Assembly: GCA_965262395.1 (NCBI GenBank)
Contig: OZ253531.1
Span: forward strand, 248,001-312,000
DNA length: 64,000 nt
Direction of reading: 5' to 3'
From: CBDHFF01 sp965262395
GTDB taxonomy: Bacteria > Pseudomonadota > Alphaproteobacteria > Rickettsiales > Anaplasmataceae
Notes under the pieces: model-generated
What the model saw: the letters and a program-made list of their open reading frames with translations, nothing else
Told to the model about the DNA's origin: nothing
Database searches by the model: none
Made by a program: the position numbers and the translations under genes
Shown: positions 8,884 through 16,838 of the stretch, one piece after another
Position numbering within the stretch: position 1 is the stretch's first letter
Layout: every line of letters starts with the position of its first letter

Positions 8884-9631
8884 ATGATCAAAAGATAATG
8901 CGACATATGGAAGATAGCAAAGGCTCGAATTCTAATATAGTTAGGAATAAGGAGGAAAATTCTAATATAGCTAAGAATAAGGAGTCGTATTCTAATATAG
9001 TTAGGAATAAGGAGTCGTATTGTAATACTGATAATGAGGTATTGAAGAATAAGTATTTTCGGATGCTAGAGAATGCTAAAGGTCGTGATTCTCAAACTGT
9101 ACAAGCTTATGCGAATGCAATTCATGAATATGAGATTCATACACATTTCTCGAACTTTGCAAATTTCAGAATAGATTATGCGATCTCATTTAAAGATTAT
9201 TTAAGAAAAATCAATTCGTGAATATGAGATTCATACGCATTTTTCGAACTTTGTAAATTTCAGAATAGATTATGCGATCTCATTTAAAGATTATTTAAAA
9301 AACGAAAAAATCAATTCATGAATATGAGATTCATACGCATTTTTCGAACTTTGCAAATTTCAGAATAGATTATGCTATCTCATTTAAAGATTATTTAAAA
9401 AACGAAAAAATCAATTCGTGAATATGAGATTCATACGCATTTTTCGAATTTTGTAAATTTCAGAATAGATTATGCTATCTCATTTAAAGATTATTTAAGA
9501 AAAATCAAAATACAGGAGAGCATATCTCTACGGGTCTTTTACACCATTATACCGCTCATGTTAAGAATTTCTTTGAGTGGGCAAGTAATCAATCTGGCTA
9601 TCGTAGGTATATCATCAGGAATTTTGATTAA
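8871..9631 (+). pseudogene. Tyrosine recombinase N-terminal (core-binding) remnant with internal duplications
   Basis: ATG 8871 overlaps the end of the HTH remnant by 13 bp. The first 116 codons contain three 30-bp repeats (peptide SNIVRNKE and variants, about 8928-9020), then a SAM-like core-binding helix bundle (KYFRMLENAKGRDSQ...FRIDYAISFKDYL). Four tandem copies of the last part follow (9118-9505) and destroy the frame. After them the expected continuation reappears: TGEHISTGLLHHYTAHV, then KNFFEWASNQSGYR, ending at TAA 9629-9631. The catalytic domain is missing altogether. The right end is overlaid on the opposite strand by the gene at 9539-10399. Confidence 0.65.
9118..9505 (+). repeat. 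Four tandem copies (94-100 bp) inside a recombinase remnant
   Basis: Units begin CAATTC(A/G)TGAATATGAG at 9118, 9212, 9312 and 9412. The first period is 94 bp, so it shifts the reading frame; the next two are 100 bp. Copies differ by a few substitutions and by an AAAACG insertion. Confidence 0.9.
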
Positions 9632-10399
9632 CTTTGAGTTATCTTTTACAGGAATAATAGTGACTCTATCCGAACCCTCAAAGCCTGTCTTTATACATAG
9701 TATAGCCTCGATTCTATATTCATTTAATTTTTTATATTTTATATGCTTCATGGAGTATAGCATCTTCTTATCGGAACATGTTTCTGTATATTTATTAAAA
9801 TTATTACCATCAGGATCTGGAGAAAATTCTTTTGTATCATAGTACTGTACTTTTTTATGGCGAATACAACATCCTATCTTTTTACGGTAGATAGGGTAGC
9901 TAGATATTGACCTAGGATCTTTGCAATCAATACCATTCAATGCACTGTGATCAGGATCAATCAATGCGTTGAAGTTAATATTCTCAGCTGTAATCATTTT
10001 TACTAGTGACGACCCTATAAATTTGGCAAATAGCCCTATATCATCTATCTCATAAGAATCATCGTATTTAGGATCAATTGCTTTACAATTCTCTTCACAG
10101 TGCTCTTGATCCATTGTTAAACTAAAAATATAAACATTGGGTGCCTTATAATAAAAAGAAGTTCTATCCTCTGAGGTAAAAAACTTCCCCTCGCTCATTA
10201 ACTGCTTTGCATCCAGTTCTATCTTTTTTCCATTCTCATCAATGAATCTTGTAATTCCCTCATTAGGATCGCCTCTTAGAAAATTTGGATCATCTTGATC
10301 ATAGGAACGTAATGTACTAATTTGTATCGTTCTACATTCTTTAGCGATATTATGCTGTTCCTTACAATATTTTCTCAACGTAATTTTCTTTTCTTTCAT
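9539..10399 (-). CDS. Unknown 286-residue cargo protein with a YxxxDPxxxxxDPNEG motif
   Basis: ATG 10399 overlaps the stop of the upstream gene (10396) by four bases, so translation is probably coupled. The N-terminal part holds STLRSYDQDDPNF then RGDPNEGI, a pattern (an aromatic, a D-rich turn, DxxEG) seen in a widespread group of uncharacterised proteins. The middle is mixed alpha/beta with a Cys-rich stretch (CEENC, then KKIGCCIRHKK). The last 25-30 residues are encoded on the reverse of the recombinase remnant ending at 9631, so the native C-terminus may have been replaced by read-through into older DNA. It is the last gene of the set 12548-9539. Function not assignable. Confidence 0.65.
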   Translation of the reverse strand: MKEKKITLRKYCKEQHNIAKECRTIQISTLRSYDQDDPNFLRGDPNEGITRFIDENGKKIELDAKQLMSEGKFFTSEDRTSFYYKAPNVYIFSLTMDQEHCEENCKAIDPKYDDSYEIDDIGLFAKFIGSSLVKMITAENINFNALIDPDHSALNGIDCKDPRSISSYPIYRKKIGCCIRHKKVQYYDTKEFSPDPDGNNFNKYTETCSDKKMLYSMKHIKYKKLNEYRIEAILCIKTGFEGSDRVTIIPVKDNSKLIKIPDDIPTIARLITCPLKEILNMSGIMV

Positions 10400-10776
10400 T
10401 CTAGGTTTTCCTTCTTAAAAAACAGTCGTATTACATCATCTTTCGTAGAAGTATTGTTAAAGCCATTATCAAACAGCACAATTAATTGTGCGTACATTCT
10501 TGTGTCTTTAGTTTCCTGACGTAAGGTATCTTCAACCTGATTCATCAATTCACTATAATGTGCATCATTACTATTGGTCTTTGGTCTTTGTGGGAATGAA
10601 CTTTTGTTTAAGGTATCATATTCCGTGATATTGCTCTGTAACTTCTGACAAACGGAATTGTGATCCGGGTACAAATGTTCAGGATGTAGGTTATTATCAG
10701 GGTGTCTCTTGTCATCGTCATTGTCATGATAAGGCTTGACATAATATATATGATCTATAATGTATCTTTCTTCCAT
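10396..10776 (-). CDS. Unknown 126-residue acidic, His-rich protein
   Basis: It lies between two minus-strand genes: 9 bp after the upstream one (10786) and overlapping the downstream one by four bases. The N-terminus (residues about 15-40) is rich in His and Asp (KPYHDNDDDKRHPDN), and the C-terminal half is helical, ending KKDDVIRLFF-like. No known domain, signal peptide or membrane segment. Its place in the overlapping gene set suggests it works with the 10786 and 9539 products. The first Met at 10776 follows an AGGAG-type ribosome site. Confidence 0.6.
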   Translation of the reverse strand: MEERYIIDHIYYVKPYHDNDDDKRHPDNNLHPEHLYPDHNSVCQKLQSNITEYDTLNKSSFPQRPKTNSNDAHYSELMNQVEDTLRQETKDTRMYAQLIVLFDNGFNNTSTKDDVIRLFFKKENLE

Positions 10777-10785
10777 TCCTACTCC

Positions 10786-11475
10786 TTAAAAAGGGATGTC
10801 TATATAATCTGGATTATCTTTAACAGTAAAGACAAAGATCTTATTCGTAAGTACATGCAATATATTGATCTTGTTCACCTTATATAGATTACTAATATCT
10901 TCTTTGATATGAGGATTATCAGACTTGACCATTGTAATATGAGAGAAATATATAATATTCATTATTTCTATTATCCTTAGAGAATGCATCAAGGCATATT
11001 TCTCATTATTGTCATATGTAATATTAAAATATTGCGTTGTTTTCTTATCTATATAATTCTTTATGAATTCGTAGCGATGATGTTGCTCGATGCATTTCAT
11101 AATTCCATCTAATAAATCTCTTACATTGCCTCCCCTAATTTTCTTATCTATTTCGAATAGTTCGTTAGCGTTTAGTTTGGCATCACCCTCATCATCAAAT
11201 ACCTCATCCATATTATTTATAATTCCAGTTTTCACAAGCAACATATGACCTACTTGTTTCATGTGATCTTCTGCAGATATGTCTAAGTTTTCTCTTACGA
11301 TATTATATGCTCCTTGCAGGGTAATAACATCCTTCACATCCTCTAGGTCATCTTTACTTTCTATATTAATAATTTTGATTTCATTGCTGCAATGTTCTAT
11401 GCTAAGGTTTGCAGATATATGCTTTGTATTACGTATATTTATGCGTGATGGCATATCTTCATCATCTTTATTCAT
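10786..11475 (-). CDS. Unknown 230-residue protein, first cargo gene behind the recombinase
   Basis: Two starts are possible, 11493 and 11475. I choose 11475 (start of MNKDDEDMPS), because it overlaps the recombinase stop at 11468 by only eight bases. The N-terminal 50 residues look beta-stranded and polar, and the rest helical (HMKQVGHMLLVKTGI, then a long helix KNYIDKKTTQYF). No catalytic motif is recognised. It is followed by two more overlapping unknown genes in the same direction. Whether the three genes form a defence, toxin or conflict module cannot be told from sequence alone. Confidence 0.6.
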   Translation of the reverse strand: MNKDDEDMPSRINIRNTKHISANLSIEHCSNEIKIINIESKDDLEDVKDVITLQGAYNIVRENLDISAEDHMKQVGHMLLVKTGIINNMDEVFDDEGDAKLNANELFEIDKKIRGGNVRDLLDGIMKCIEQHHRYEFIKNYIDKKTTQYFNITYDNNEKYALMHSLRIIEIMNIIYFSHITMVKSDNPHIKEDISNLYKVNKINILHVLTNKIFVFTVKDNPDYIDIPF

Positions 11476-12548
11476 TACTTGATTTCTCCCCAAAAATATT
11501 ATTATTCATCTTTGTTACTATTGTTGAGACATGTTGCTCAGATAGATGGGTATATCTTTTGACCATCGCTAATGTCTTATGGCCAAGTATCGCTGCAATT
11601 TCAGTTAACGTGGCTCCATTCATTGCTAAATATGAGGCAGCACAATGTCTCAGGTCATGAAATTTAAAATCCATTATGGCAGAATTACGTACAGCTGTCT
11701 CCCAAGAAGACCTTATGTCTATAGCGCCATTTGCAGTAGAATTAGGAAATAAGTAATCATGCTTCTGGGGTTTGCCAGATTTGTATAGATTGAGCAACAT
11801 ATCAAAGCTCATGCCAACCAAGGGTAGTGATCTTCTTTCTTTATTTTTAGTATTATTAAGGATAATCATTTTCCTATCTAGATCTATATTATCCCAGGTT
11901 AACTTCAAGATCTCATTCTTTCTTGCTCCAGTGGATATACAAAGGACAACTATTATGTATAAGTATTTATTCTGACTATTTCTGCATTCTTCCAATAATT
12001 TATCTCGTTCCTCTTTATCTAAGTACCTTACTCTACCGCGTTTTTCTTTTAGGTTCGTAATATTATGGAATGGGTTGTGAGTAGACCATTCCCACTCTTT
12101 GCTAAGCACAGTAAAGACATGGCTCAATGCCTTAACATAATGATTAGAAGTGGTATTAGACCTTAGTTGATTTCTAGTTGTAATTTGAGATGTTAGTTTA
12201 TTACGGCATTCAATAATCAGTGATGCCGTAATATCTACAATAGTGTATACCCCTATCTCGTTTTGCCACCATTGCAGGTATCTAATTTTATCCTTAGATG
12301 ATTTTAGCGAATAATTGATATGTGAATCTATATATTTATTAATGGCATCTGATAAAGAGTGCTTGTTTGATGATATCACTTTTAGATGCCGTCCTGCTAA
12401 TAGATCTGCTTCAGTTTGATTCGTCCCATCTTTTTGCATCTGTGAGTCGTTTAAAGGTTTGCCTGACTGCTGGATAGCCTATTTTTCTAACTATCACTTT
12501 ATATAAAATTACTCCGCTTTGTAATTTCCTCTTCTCAATAGTTGCCAT
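11468..12548 (-). pseudogene. Tyrosine recombinase/integrase with one frameshift near the N-terminus
   Basis: The 323-residue frame 12439-11468 has the full catalytic domain: Arg in STGARKNEIL, HDLRH, GHKT and the tyrosine in VKRYTHL. Its apparent start lies mid-domain. From ATG 12548 a different frame encodes the usual N-terminus (MATIEKRKLQSGVILYKVIV, then TFKRLTDAKRW) and stops just past that point. Joining the two after DAKRWD (about 12420) restores the canonical order DAKRW...QTEADLLAGRH, so one base appears to be missing. Domains: arm-binding residues 1-40, core-binding about 60-160, catalytic about 170-340. Inactive unless the shift is corrected; a sequencing error cannot be excluded. 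Three cargo genes follow with overlaps. Confidence 0.75.
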
Positions 12549-12878
12549 AATGTAAAATTATACTATACTCACAACAGTGTACAACACTTTGTAATAACGC
12601 ACAGCAACTAATAGGTAGTAAGTTGTGTATGCCTATCACAATTGTTCTTAACCCTTATTATTCAAGGTGTTTAGAAGATATTTATCTAAAAAGGTATGCT
12701 AAGGGGTAATATAGGGACAATTGATTGTATTTTTTGATTAATTTATTGGGTGTATAGTGTGTATTCAATAAGTGAAACTCTTATAGTTCTCCGGATTTAG
12801 TGCTTATGAAATAAAAACGCACTATTCAATATCTAATTAATAGCATAAATATGCTGTATTTTAAGGTGAGGAGGTAAT
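12549..12878. other. Divergent intergenic region between recombinase and Panacea gene
   Basis: 330 bases holding the 19-mer at 12701-12719 and, at its right end, the strong ribosome site of the 12879 gene. No coding frame seen. Confidence 0.5.
12701..12719 (-). promoter_or_regulatory. 19-bp element shared by two integrase upstream regions
   Basis: AAGGGGTAATATAGGGACA occurs here and, reverse-complemented, at 19624-19642. Relative to each integrase gene (12548 minus, 19898 plus) the element has the same orientation and lies 150-270 bp upstream. That suggests a recombinase-linked operator, arm site or shared ancestry. Confidence 0.6.
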
Positions 12879-13397
12879 ATGTCTGGGAAGTATAAAGCAG
12901 CATCTGTTGCTAATTGGTTTATTGAGGAGCAGAAAAAATATAAAGATGCTCAAAAAAATGAGAAAGAAAACGATAATCTGCCACCAATGGATCAATTTAG
13001 ATTAATAAAGCTAGTTTATGTGGCTCATGGTTATTATCTTGCTCTTACGGGTAGCCCATTAATAAAAGAAAAGGTTGAAGCCTGGATGTATGGACCAGTG
13101 ATTGCAGATCTTTATCATAAGATCAAGCAGCATGGATATCAAGAGATCGATAAAAAGATCGATGAACCTGGCGCTCAAATTGAACCTAGCGATGAAAGTT
13201 TGTTAAGAGAGCGCATCTGGGAAAAATACAAATGGTATGCTGGCACAGAGTTATCAATGTTGACTCATGAGCGTAATACCCCTTGGGAAGGCACAATACA
13301 AACAAAAGGAAAAGGACCAGGCATTGTTATAGCAGAGAAGTGGATAAAAGCACACTATAAAGGAATAATGAATGATCCTACAGATTATAGGCTATAG
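12879..13397 (+). CDS. Panacea-domain (DUF4065, PanA/GepA-like) antitoxin
   Basis: 172 residues with a strong ribosome site (GAGGAGG, spacing 5). The Panacea domain spans nearly the whole protein: DQFRLIKLVYVAHGYYLAL (residues about 39-57), SPLIKEKVEAWMYGPV, then LSMLTHE and TPW, all typical of SocA/GepA-type proteins. Members of this family are known antitoxins that neutralise very different toxins, including membrane-acting ones, by direct binding. The next gene starts 2 bp after the stop and encodes a small membrane protein, the usual antitoxin-toxin order for such pairs. Family assignment is firm; the antitoxin role is inferred from family and context. Confidence 0.85.
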   Translation: MSGKYKAASVANWFIEEQKKYKDAQKNEKENDNLPPMDQFRLIKLVYVAHGYYLALTGSPLIKEKVEAWMYGPVIADLYHKIKQHGYQEIDKKIDEPGAQIEPSDESLLRERIWEKYKWYAGTELSMLTHERNTPWEGTIQTKGKGPGIVIAEKWIKAHYKGIMNDPTDYRL

Positions 13398-13399
13398 AT

Positions 13400-13795
13400 A
13401 TGATTAATAGTACGAAGGATAATCGTGGTAAGACAATAGAAGTCACGGATAGTGTTGCTGGATCTAATAGAGATTCGTATGATATAGTAAAAGCGAATGC
13501 TGCAACTAAAGCAATGCAGCATGCTGAATATATTAATAAGAATAGATATGGGATTTTTTGGAAGACTCCTTTAATATTCTTCATATATGTGTACAAATAT
13601 TTACTAGGGTCATTATCTGATGGAGTTCCCATAGGTAACATTCAGGAAAACTGGTTCAAGGTAGTATGTAAAGCTGCAAATGACATTCCAGACTCATTTA
13701 TAATAGTGGTTATTATATTATTTTTCTTTGGATTCATTAAGGATTATTTATTTGCAAATATTATAAAAAACATTACCGATAAATTTAATCATTAA
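13400..13795 (+). CDS. Small two-span membrane protein, candidate toxin partner of the Panacea protein
   Basis: 131 residues starting 2 bp after the Panacea gene. Hydrophobic segments lie at residues about 54-73 (FWKTPLIFFIYVYKYLLG) and about 100-116 (FIIVVIILFFFGFI), with polar, Lys-rich flanks. There is no cleavable signal peptide or known enzymatic motif. Panacea antitoxins are known to be paired with toxins that perturb membranes, so a membrane-acting toxin is the simplest reading; it could also be a partner of another kind. The base composition is as AT-rich as its neighbours. Confidence 0.65.
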   Translation: MINSTKDNRGKTIEVTDSVAGSNRDSYDIVKANAATKAMQHAEYINKNRYGIFWKTPLIFFIYVYKYLLGSLSDGVPIGNIQENWFKVVCKAANDIPDSFIIVVIILFFFGFIKDYLFANIIKNITDKFNH

Positions 13796-13885
13796 TATCA
13801 ATTATCATAGTCAATTATATATTTCTCGAGTTTCTTCCTAACTGAGTAAAAATCTTACTGATCATATATTCTACTATTTTATCTT

Positions 13886-13913
13886 GTAAGTACTGCGTTC
13901 ACAGTACTTACAG
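13886..13913. terminator. 11-bp stem hairpin at the edge of the inverted block
   Basis: TGTAAGTACTG, loop CGTTCA, then CAGTACTTACA. It lies about 90 bp after the membrane-protein gene ending at 13795, with T-rich DNA on its left, so it would terminate leftward transcription better than rightward. An identical hairpin is at 30919-30946. Confidence 0.5.
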
Positions 13914-14115
13914 GCACACAAGATTTCTGCTATTCGTTGCTACTTATTGCTATTCACCTGGTATAATAAAGCCATCTTGAACGATAGGGAGAAGCTAAAT
14001 TGCACCTCTGGCATAGAGTTATCAATGCTAACTTTTTCCTGTTAATCTTTTGCTAAGTTATGCTTTTTTCTTTGAATATTTTTAGTCAAGAAAATGTAAT
14101 AAAGATGCACAATAA

Positions 14116-14147
14116 ATGCACAATAAATTATATTATTATGCTATAAT
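14116..14147 (+). promoter_or_regulatory. Extended -10 promoter of the HGG-tailed gene
   Basis: TATGCTATAAT gives a perfect -10 (14142-14147) with the TG extension. A direct repeat ATGCACAATAA lies just upstream, about 14105-14126, and could be an operator. The same sequence occurs in the right copy. Confidence 0.5.
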
Positions 14148-14182
14148 TTGTAGCATGAAAAATCAAGTTTGAGTATAAAATT

Positions 14183-15307
14183 ATGGATCAAATTCAATGG
14201 TCAGAATTGAAATCGTAGATTAGACAATGCTCTCCAGAAACGCAAGATTATTTATTAAGAGGCCCGACAGAAGACATCACTGAGAAACAAGAAAATGAAG
14301 CCCAGAAAAACGACAGAACTAAAGAAAATAAGTCTCAAAAAAGCGCTAGCAACAAAGAAAACGAAATCCAAAAAGGCAGTGAAACTAGGGAGGGCAGCAC
14401 TAAAAAAAGCGCTAGCAACAAAGAAAACGAAGCCCAGAAAAACGACAGAACTAAAGAAAACGAAACCCAAAAAGGCTCCAGCAACAAAGAAAACGAAACC
14501 CAGAAAAACGACAGAACTAAAGAAAACGAAACCCAAAAAAGCTCCAGCAACAAAGAAAACGAAACCCAGAAAGGCAGTGAAACTAGGGAGGACAGCACTA
14601 AAAAAAGCGCTAGTAACAAAAAAAATGGAATCCAGGAAGACATTAAAACCAAAGAGAATAAAGCCAAAGAAAGTACTAAAAATAAAGAAGATGGCACTCA
14701 GAAAAATAGTGAAACTAAAGATAATAAAACTGATGCGAGCCATGAGAGCAAAGCCAAAAATAGCGAAAAAGATGAGGCTAAAGAGAATAGTGATAGCGAG
14801 GAGGAATGTGAAAATGAAGCCATAGATCATATTGAAGAAATGCCACATACGGAATATATCAATAACTTTTTTGTGGAAGATCTGGCTTGTGAAAACCTCA
14901 TGATGAAGCTCACAAAATCACTCAAAACTGATGAAGAAAAAACCATATTATTGCGTCTGCATCATGCAGCATCAGAGCTTGCTGGTGATAATATTATAGA
15001 ATATACAACCCACATTATGGAGATGATTAGCTGTCTGAAAAAGGGTGCTAGCCTGTCGACCGTGCTGAATGTATTTAAGATTAGGAACCTTATGATGGGG
15101 GATTTAGATGAATTTATCGACCCCAATGAATTGAAGCTGTACAGAATAGAATTGAAACAACTCAACACCGAAATCAGAGAGAAAATGCACGTGGATAATG
15201 ATAGTTTCAGCAGGAAAATATGCCTAGCTAAGAAGCGTGATGGCAGTTTCTGCACCAGTTATTCGGTCAAAGGCAAGCCACGATGCCGCATGCACGGCTG
15301 CGGCTAG
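14183..15307 (+). pseudogene. Repeat-rich protein with a C-terminal HGG-type Cys motif, nonsense codon at position 12
   Basis: ATG 14183 opens MDQIQWSELKS, meets TAG 14216-14218, and then stays open in the same frame to TAG 15305-15307. The first half is low-complexity, with an 11-residue repeat (NKENETQKGSS type). The second half (from about 14824) is helical: EYINNFFVEDLACENLM, then helices to residue 340. The C-terminus CLAKKRDGSFC...GKPRCRMHGC resembles the HGG-type CxAxTRxGxxCxxPxxxGxxRCxxHGG tail of phage- and mobile-element proteins. The same DNA is open in another frame (14295-14825) as a Lys-rich KKTKPKKAPAT repeat. An A8 run near 14618-14625 connects the two frames. Because the stop is present in both copies, the gene was either broken before duplication or starts internally. 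Confidence 0.5.
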
Positions 15308-15395
15308 GGTTTTTCAGCGACCAATTTACTGAGTTCATTTTTAATACAAGGAACAGTTATTTCATGGTTGCGGGTAGGATTTTCATCATTCAGAA

Positions 15396-15612
15396 GAGGA
15401 AAATCCTGGGGCAATAAAATAGCTGCAAGAATAAAATTTACTCTCTCAGATTCTAATACATGGCTTAACTGAGGCCATGACTGTGCGTAAGATTTTACCC
15501 GGATGGGAAGGAAAATCCTGGGGCAATAAAATAGCTGCAAGAATAAAATTCTACTCTCTCAGATTCTAATACATGGCTTAACTGAGGCCATGACTTTGAG
15601 CAAGATTTTACC
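15396..15612 (+). repeat. Two tandem copies of about 110 bp after the HGG-tailed gene
   Basis: Unit begins GGAAAATCCTGGGGCAATAA and runs through ...GGCTTAACTGAGGCCATGACT... to the start of the second copy near 15509. The right block has about four copies (28899-29341). A minus-strand frame at 15304-15540 merely reads across the repeat. Confidence 0.85.
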
Positions 15613-15993
15613 AGATATTCATGCATTACTAATAAATGGCTTAGCTAAATTCACTTTTAACATATGAGGCCAAGATATGCCACTAACAACACATGGGTTT
15701 GCGCACTGCATGGGGTCTTCATTTTTTGATTATTTTTTATATTTAGAAAGATTGATCCTTGCAGATATGATAACAATCAACGCTCATCTCTCACAGTAGA
15801 TCATTGCGGATGCTACTTAGAATAAGGGTTGTAATTAATCTAATCGGACTCTACACCAACTAAAGAAAGATCAAAATTTATCCAACAACCTAGACAACAT
15901 GCAAAACTGAGACAGAAATATCCATCAGCCGCAGAGAATTCATAGAACATGCCTCAAGAAACTGTATCCAAAGGCATATTTCATTAAATTTAT

Positions 15994-16566
15994 CTAGATC
16001 ACATGCACATCAGATAAAGCAAAGAAATCAACGTTGGTATAGTCAAAATGATCGATACTAGAATGAATCCCGCCTTTATCATAACTAAGATTATCAACAG
16101 TCATTTCAAATGAAGAATCAACTTCTTTGTGAATCTTACCAGTTTCATCAGCCTTGAATTTGGCAGGAGAAACTTCAACTTCAATATGACCATGAATGTC
16201 TTCAATTGATTTTGCGTCAGGCACAACTTTATGAGTAAGTGTTTTATCTCCTAGAGATATAGTTGTTTTTGTTCCGTTCATAGAAGTCATTTCTACCTTA
16301 GCATTATGAGCTTTAATGAAGTCATTATAAGAAATTGTTTGAGGTTTCACATCGCTTGTATCAACGATTCCTAACATACCCTTTGGCATAGATTCTACAG
16401 TTGGCATTGCCTTGTTTGCATTAGTGTCAGTGAAAATATCATAAGTTAATTTCACATTCGCATAATTGTTCACGTAGCTGCCTATGTCACCTTTATACAA
16501 TTCATAAGTCTTGGACAATAAGCCGCTTAAACTGTTATCAGTTTGGAAATTTATTGTATTAATCAT
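15994..16566 (-). CDS. Unknown protein, paralogue of the 16805 gene
   Basis: 190 residues with a good ribosome site (AAGGAGAG before ATG 16566). The C-terminal third (EDIHGHIEVEV, then DETGKIHKEV, DKGGIHSSIDHFDYTNVDFFAL) aligns with the end of the upstream neighbour (EQIKGTMKVKY, DDEGHIQKV, RGDVHVHIDHHTFTADDFSAI). A beta-rich C-terminal domain of about 80 residues is therefore shared, while the N-terminal parts differ. No signal peptide, Cys pair or known motif. The two genes are separated by a hairpin at 16636-16665 and have their own ribosome sites. Function unknown. Confidence 0.65.
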   Translation of the reverse strand: MINTINFQTDNSLSGLLSKTYELYKGDIGSYVNNYANVKLTYDIFTDTNANKAMPTVESMPKGMLGIVDTSDVKPQTISYNDFIKAHNAKVEMTSMNGTKTTISLGDKTLTHKVVPDAKSIEDIHGHIEVEVSPAKFKADETGKIHKEVDSSFEMTVDNLSYDKGGIHSSIDHFDYTNVDFFALSDVHVI

Positions 16567-16635
16567 AATCTCTCCTTTCTTATTTTAACATAAAATATGC
16601 ACAATATTGTGCATCAAGATACAATTGTGTATCCA

Positions 16636-16665
16636 AGATAACCCCCTATGGAAGGGGGGTTATCT
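16636..16665. terminator. Strong 11-bp GC-rich hairpin between two paralogous genes
   Basis: AGATAACCCCC (16636-16646), 8-base loop, GGGGGTTATCT (16655-16665). It lies downstream of the 16805 gene and upstream of the 15994 gene, both minus strand. No T-run follows on the minus strand, so termination would have to rely on the stem alone; an attenuator is equally possible. Confidence 0.6.
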
Positions 16666-16751
16666 AAGAAACACTACGTCAACTATGTTAGATCATATTT
16701 CGCTTTCTGAACTTCCGTACGTTGCTCATATAGCCCGCAGTCTAGATCAGT

Positions 16752-16838
16752 TGATCAAACGTCGGCATCGCTAGAAAATACAGATCTAGCGGGCAAAATA
16801 CATATTAAATCAGCTGATCAAACGTCGGTATCGCTGAA
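16752..16838 (-). repeat. Duplicated 3' end of the 16805 gene
   Basis: GATCAAACGTCGG(C/T)ATCGCT occurs at about 16752 (in the spacer) and again at about 16814 (last codons of the gene), separated by about 62 bp. Confidence 0.7.

Larger units (their letters stand above)
13868..15727 (+). repeat. Left copy of a long inverted duplication (other copy 28519-30964)
   Basis: From TATTCTAC at 13868 to the TTTTTT run at 15727 the sequence reappears in reverse complement at 28519-30964. The copies share a hairpin, a promoter, the gene at 14183-15307 and the 3' tandem repeats. They differ in repeat copy number (right copy longer) and in the length of one A-run. The left copy lies outside, and the right copy inside, the element bounded by the tRNA-Arg repeats. 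Confidence 0.85.

Noticed and set aside
14255..14848. Minus-strand frames rich in Phe/Leu/Ala (and the mirror frames at 30037-30576)
   Set aside because: Reverse reading of the Lys/Glu repeat DNA; hydrophobicity is a by-product of the A-rich repeat, with no start signal.
15304..15540. 78-residue frame on minus strand, identical in the right block (29194-29430)
   Set aside because: It reads across the tandem repeats and the 3' end of the HGG-tailed gene; identity reflects the duplication, not selection.
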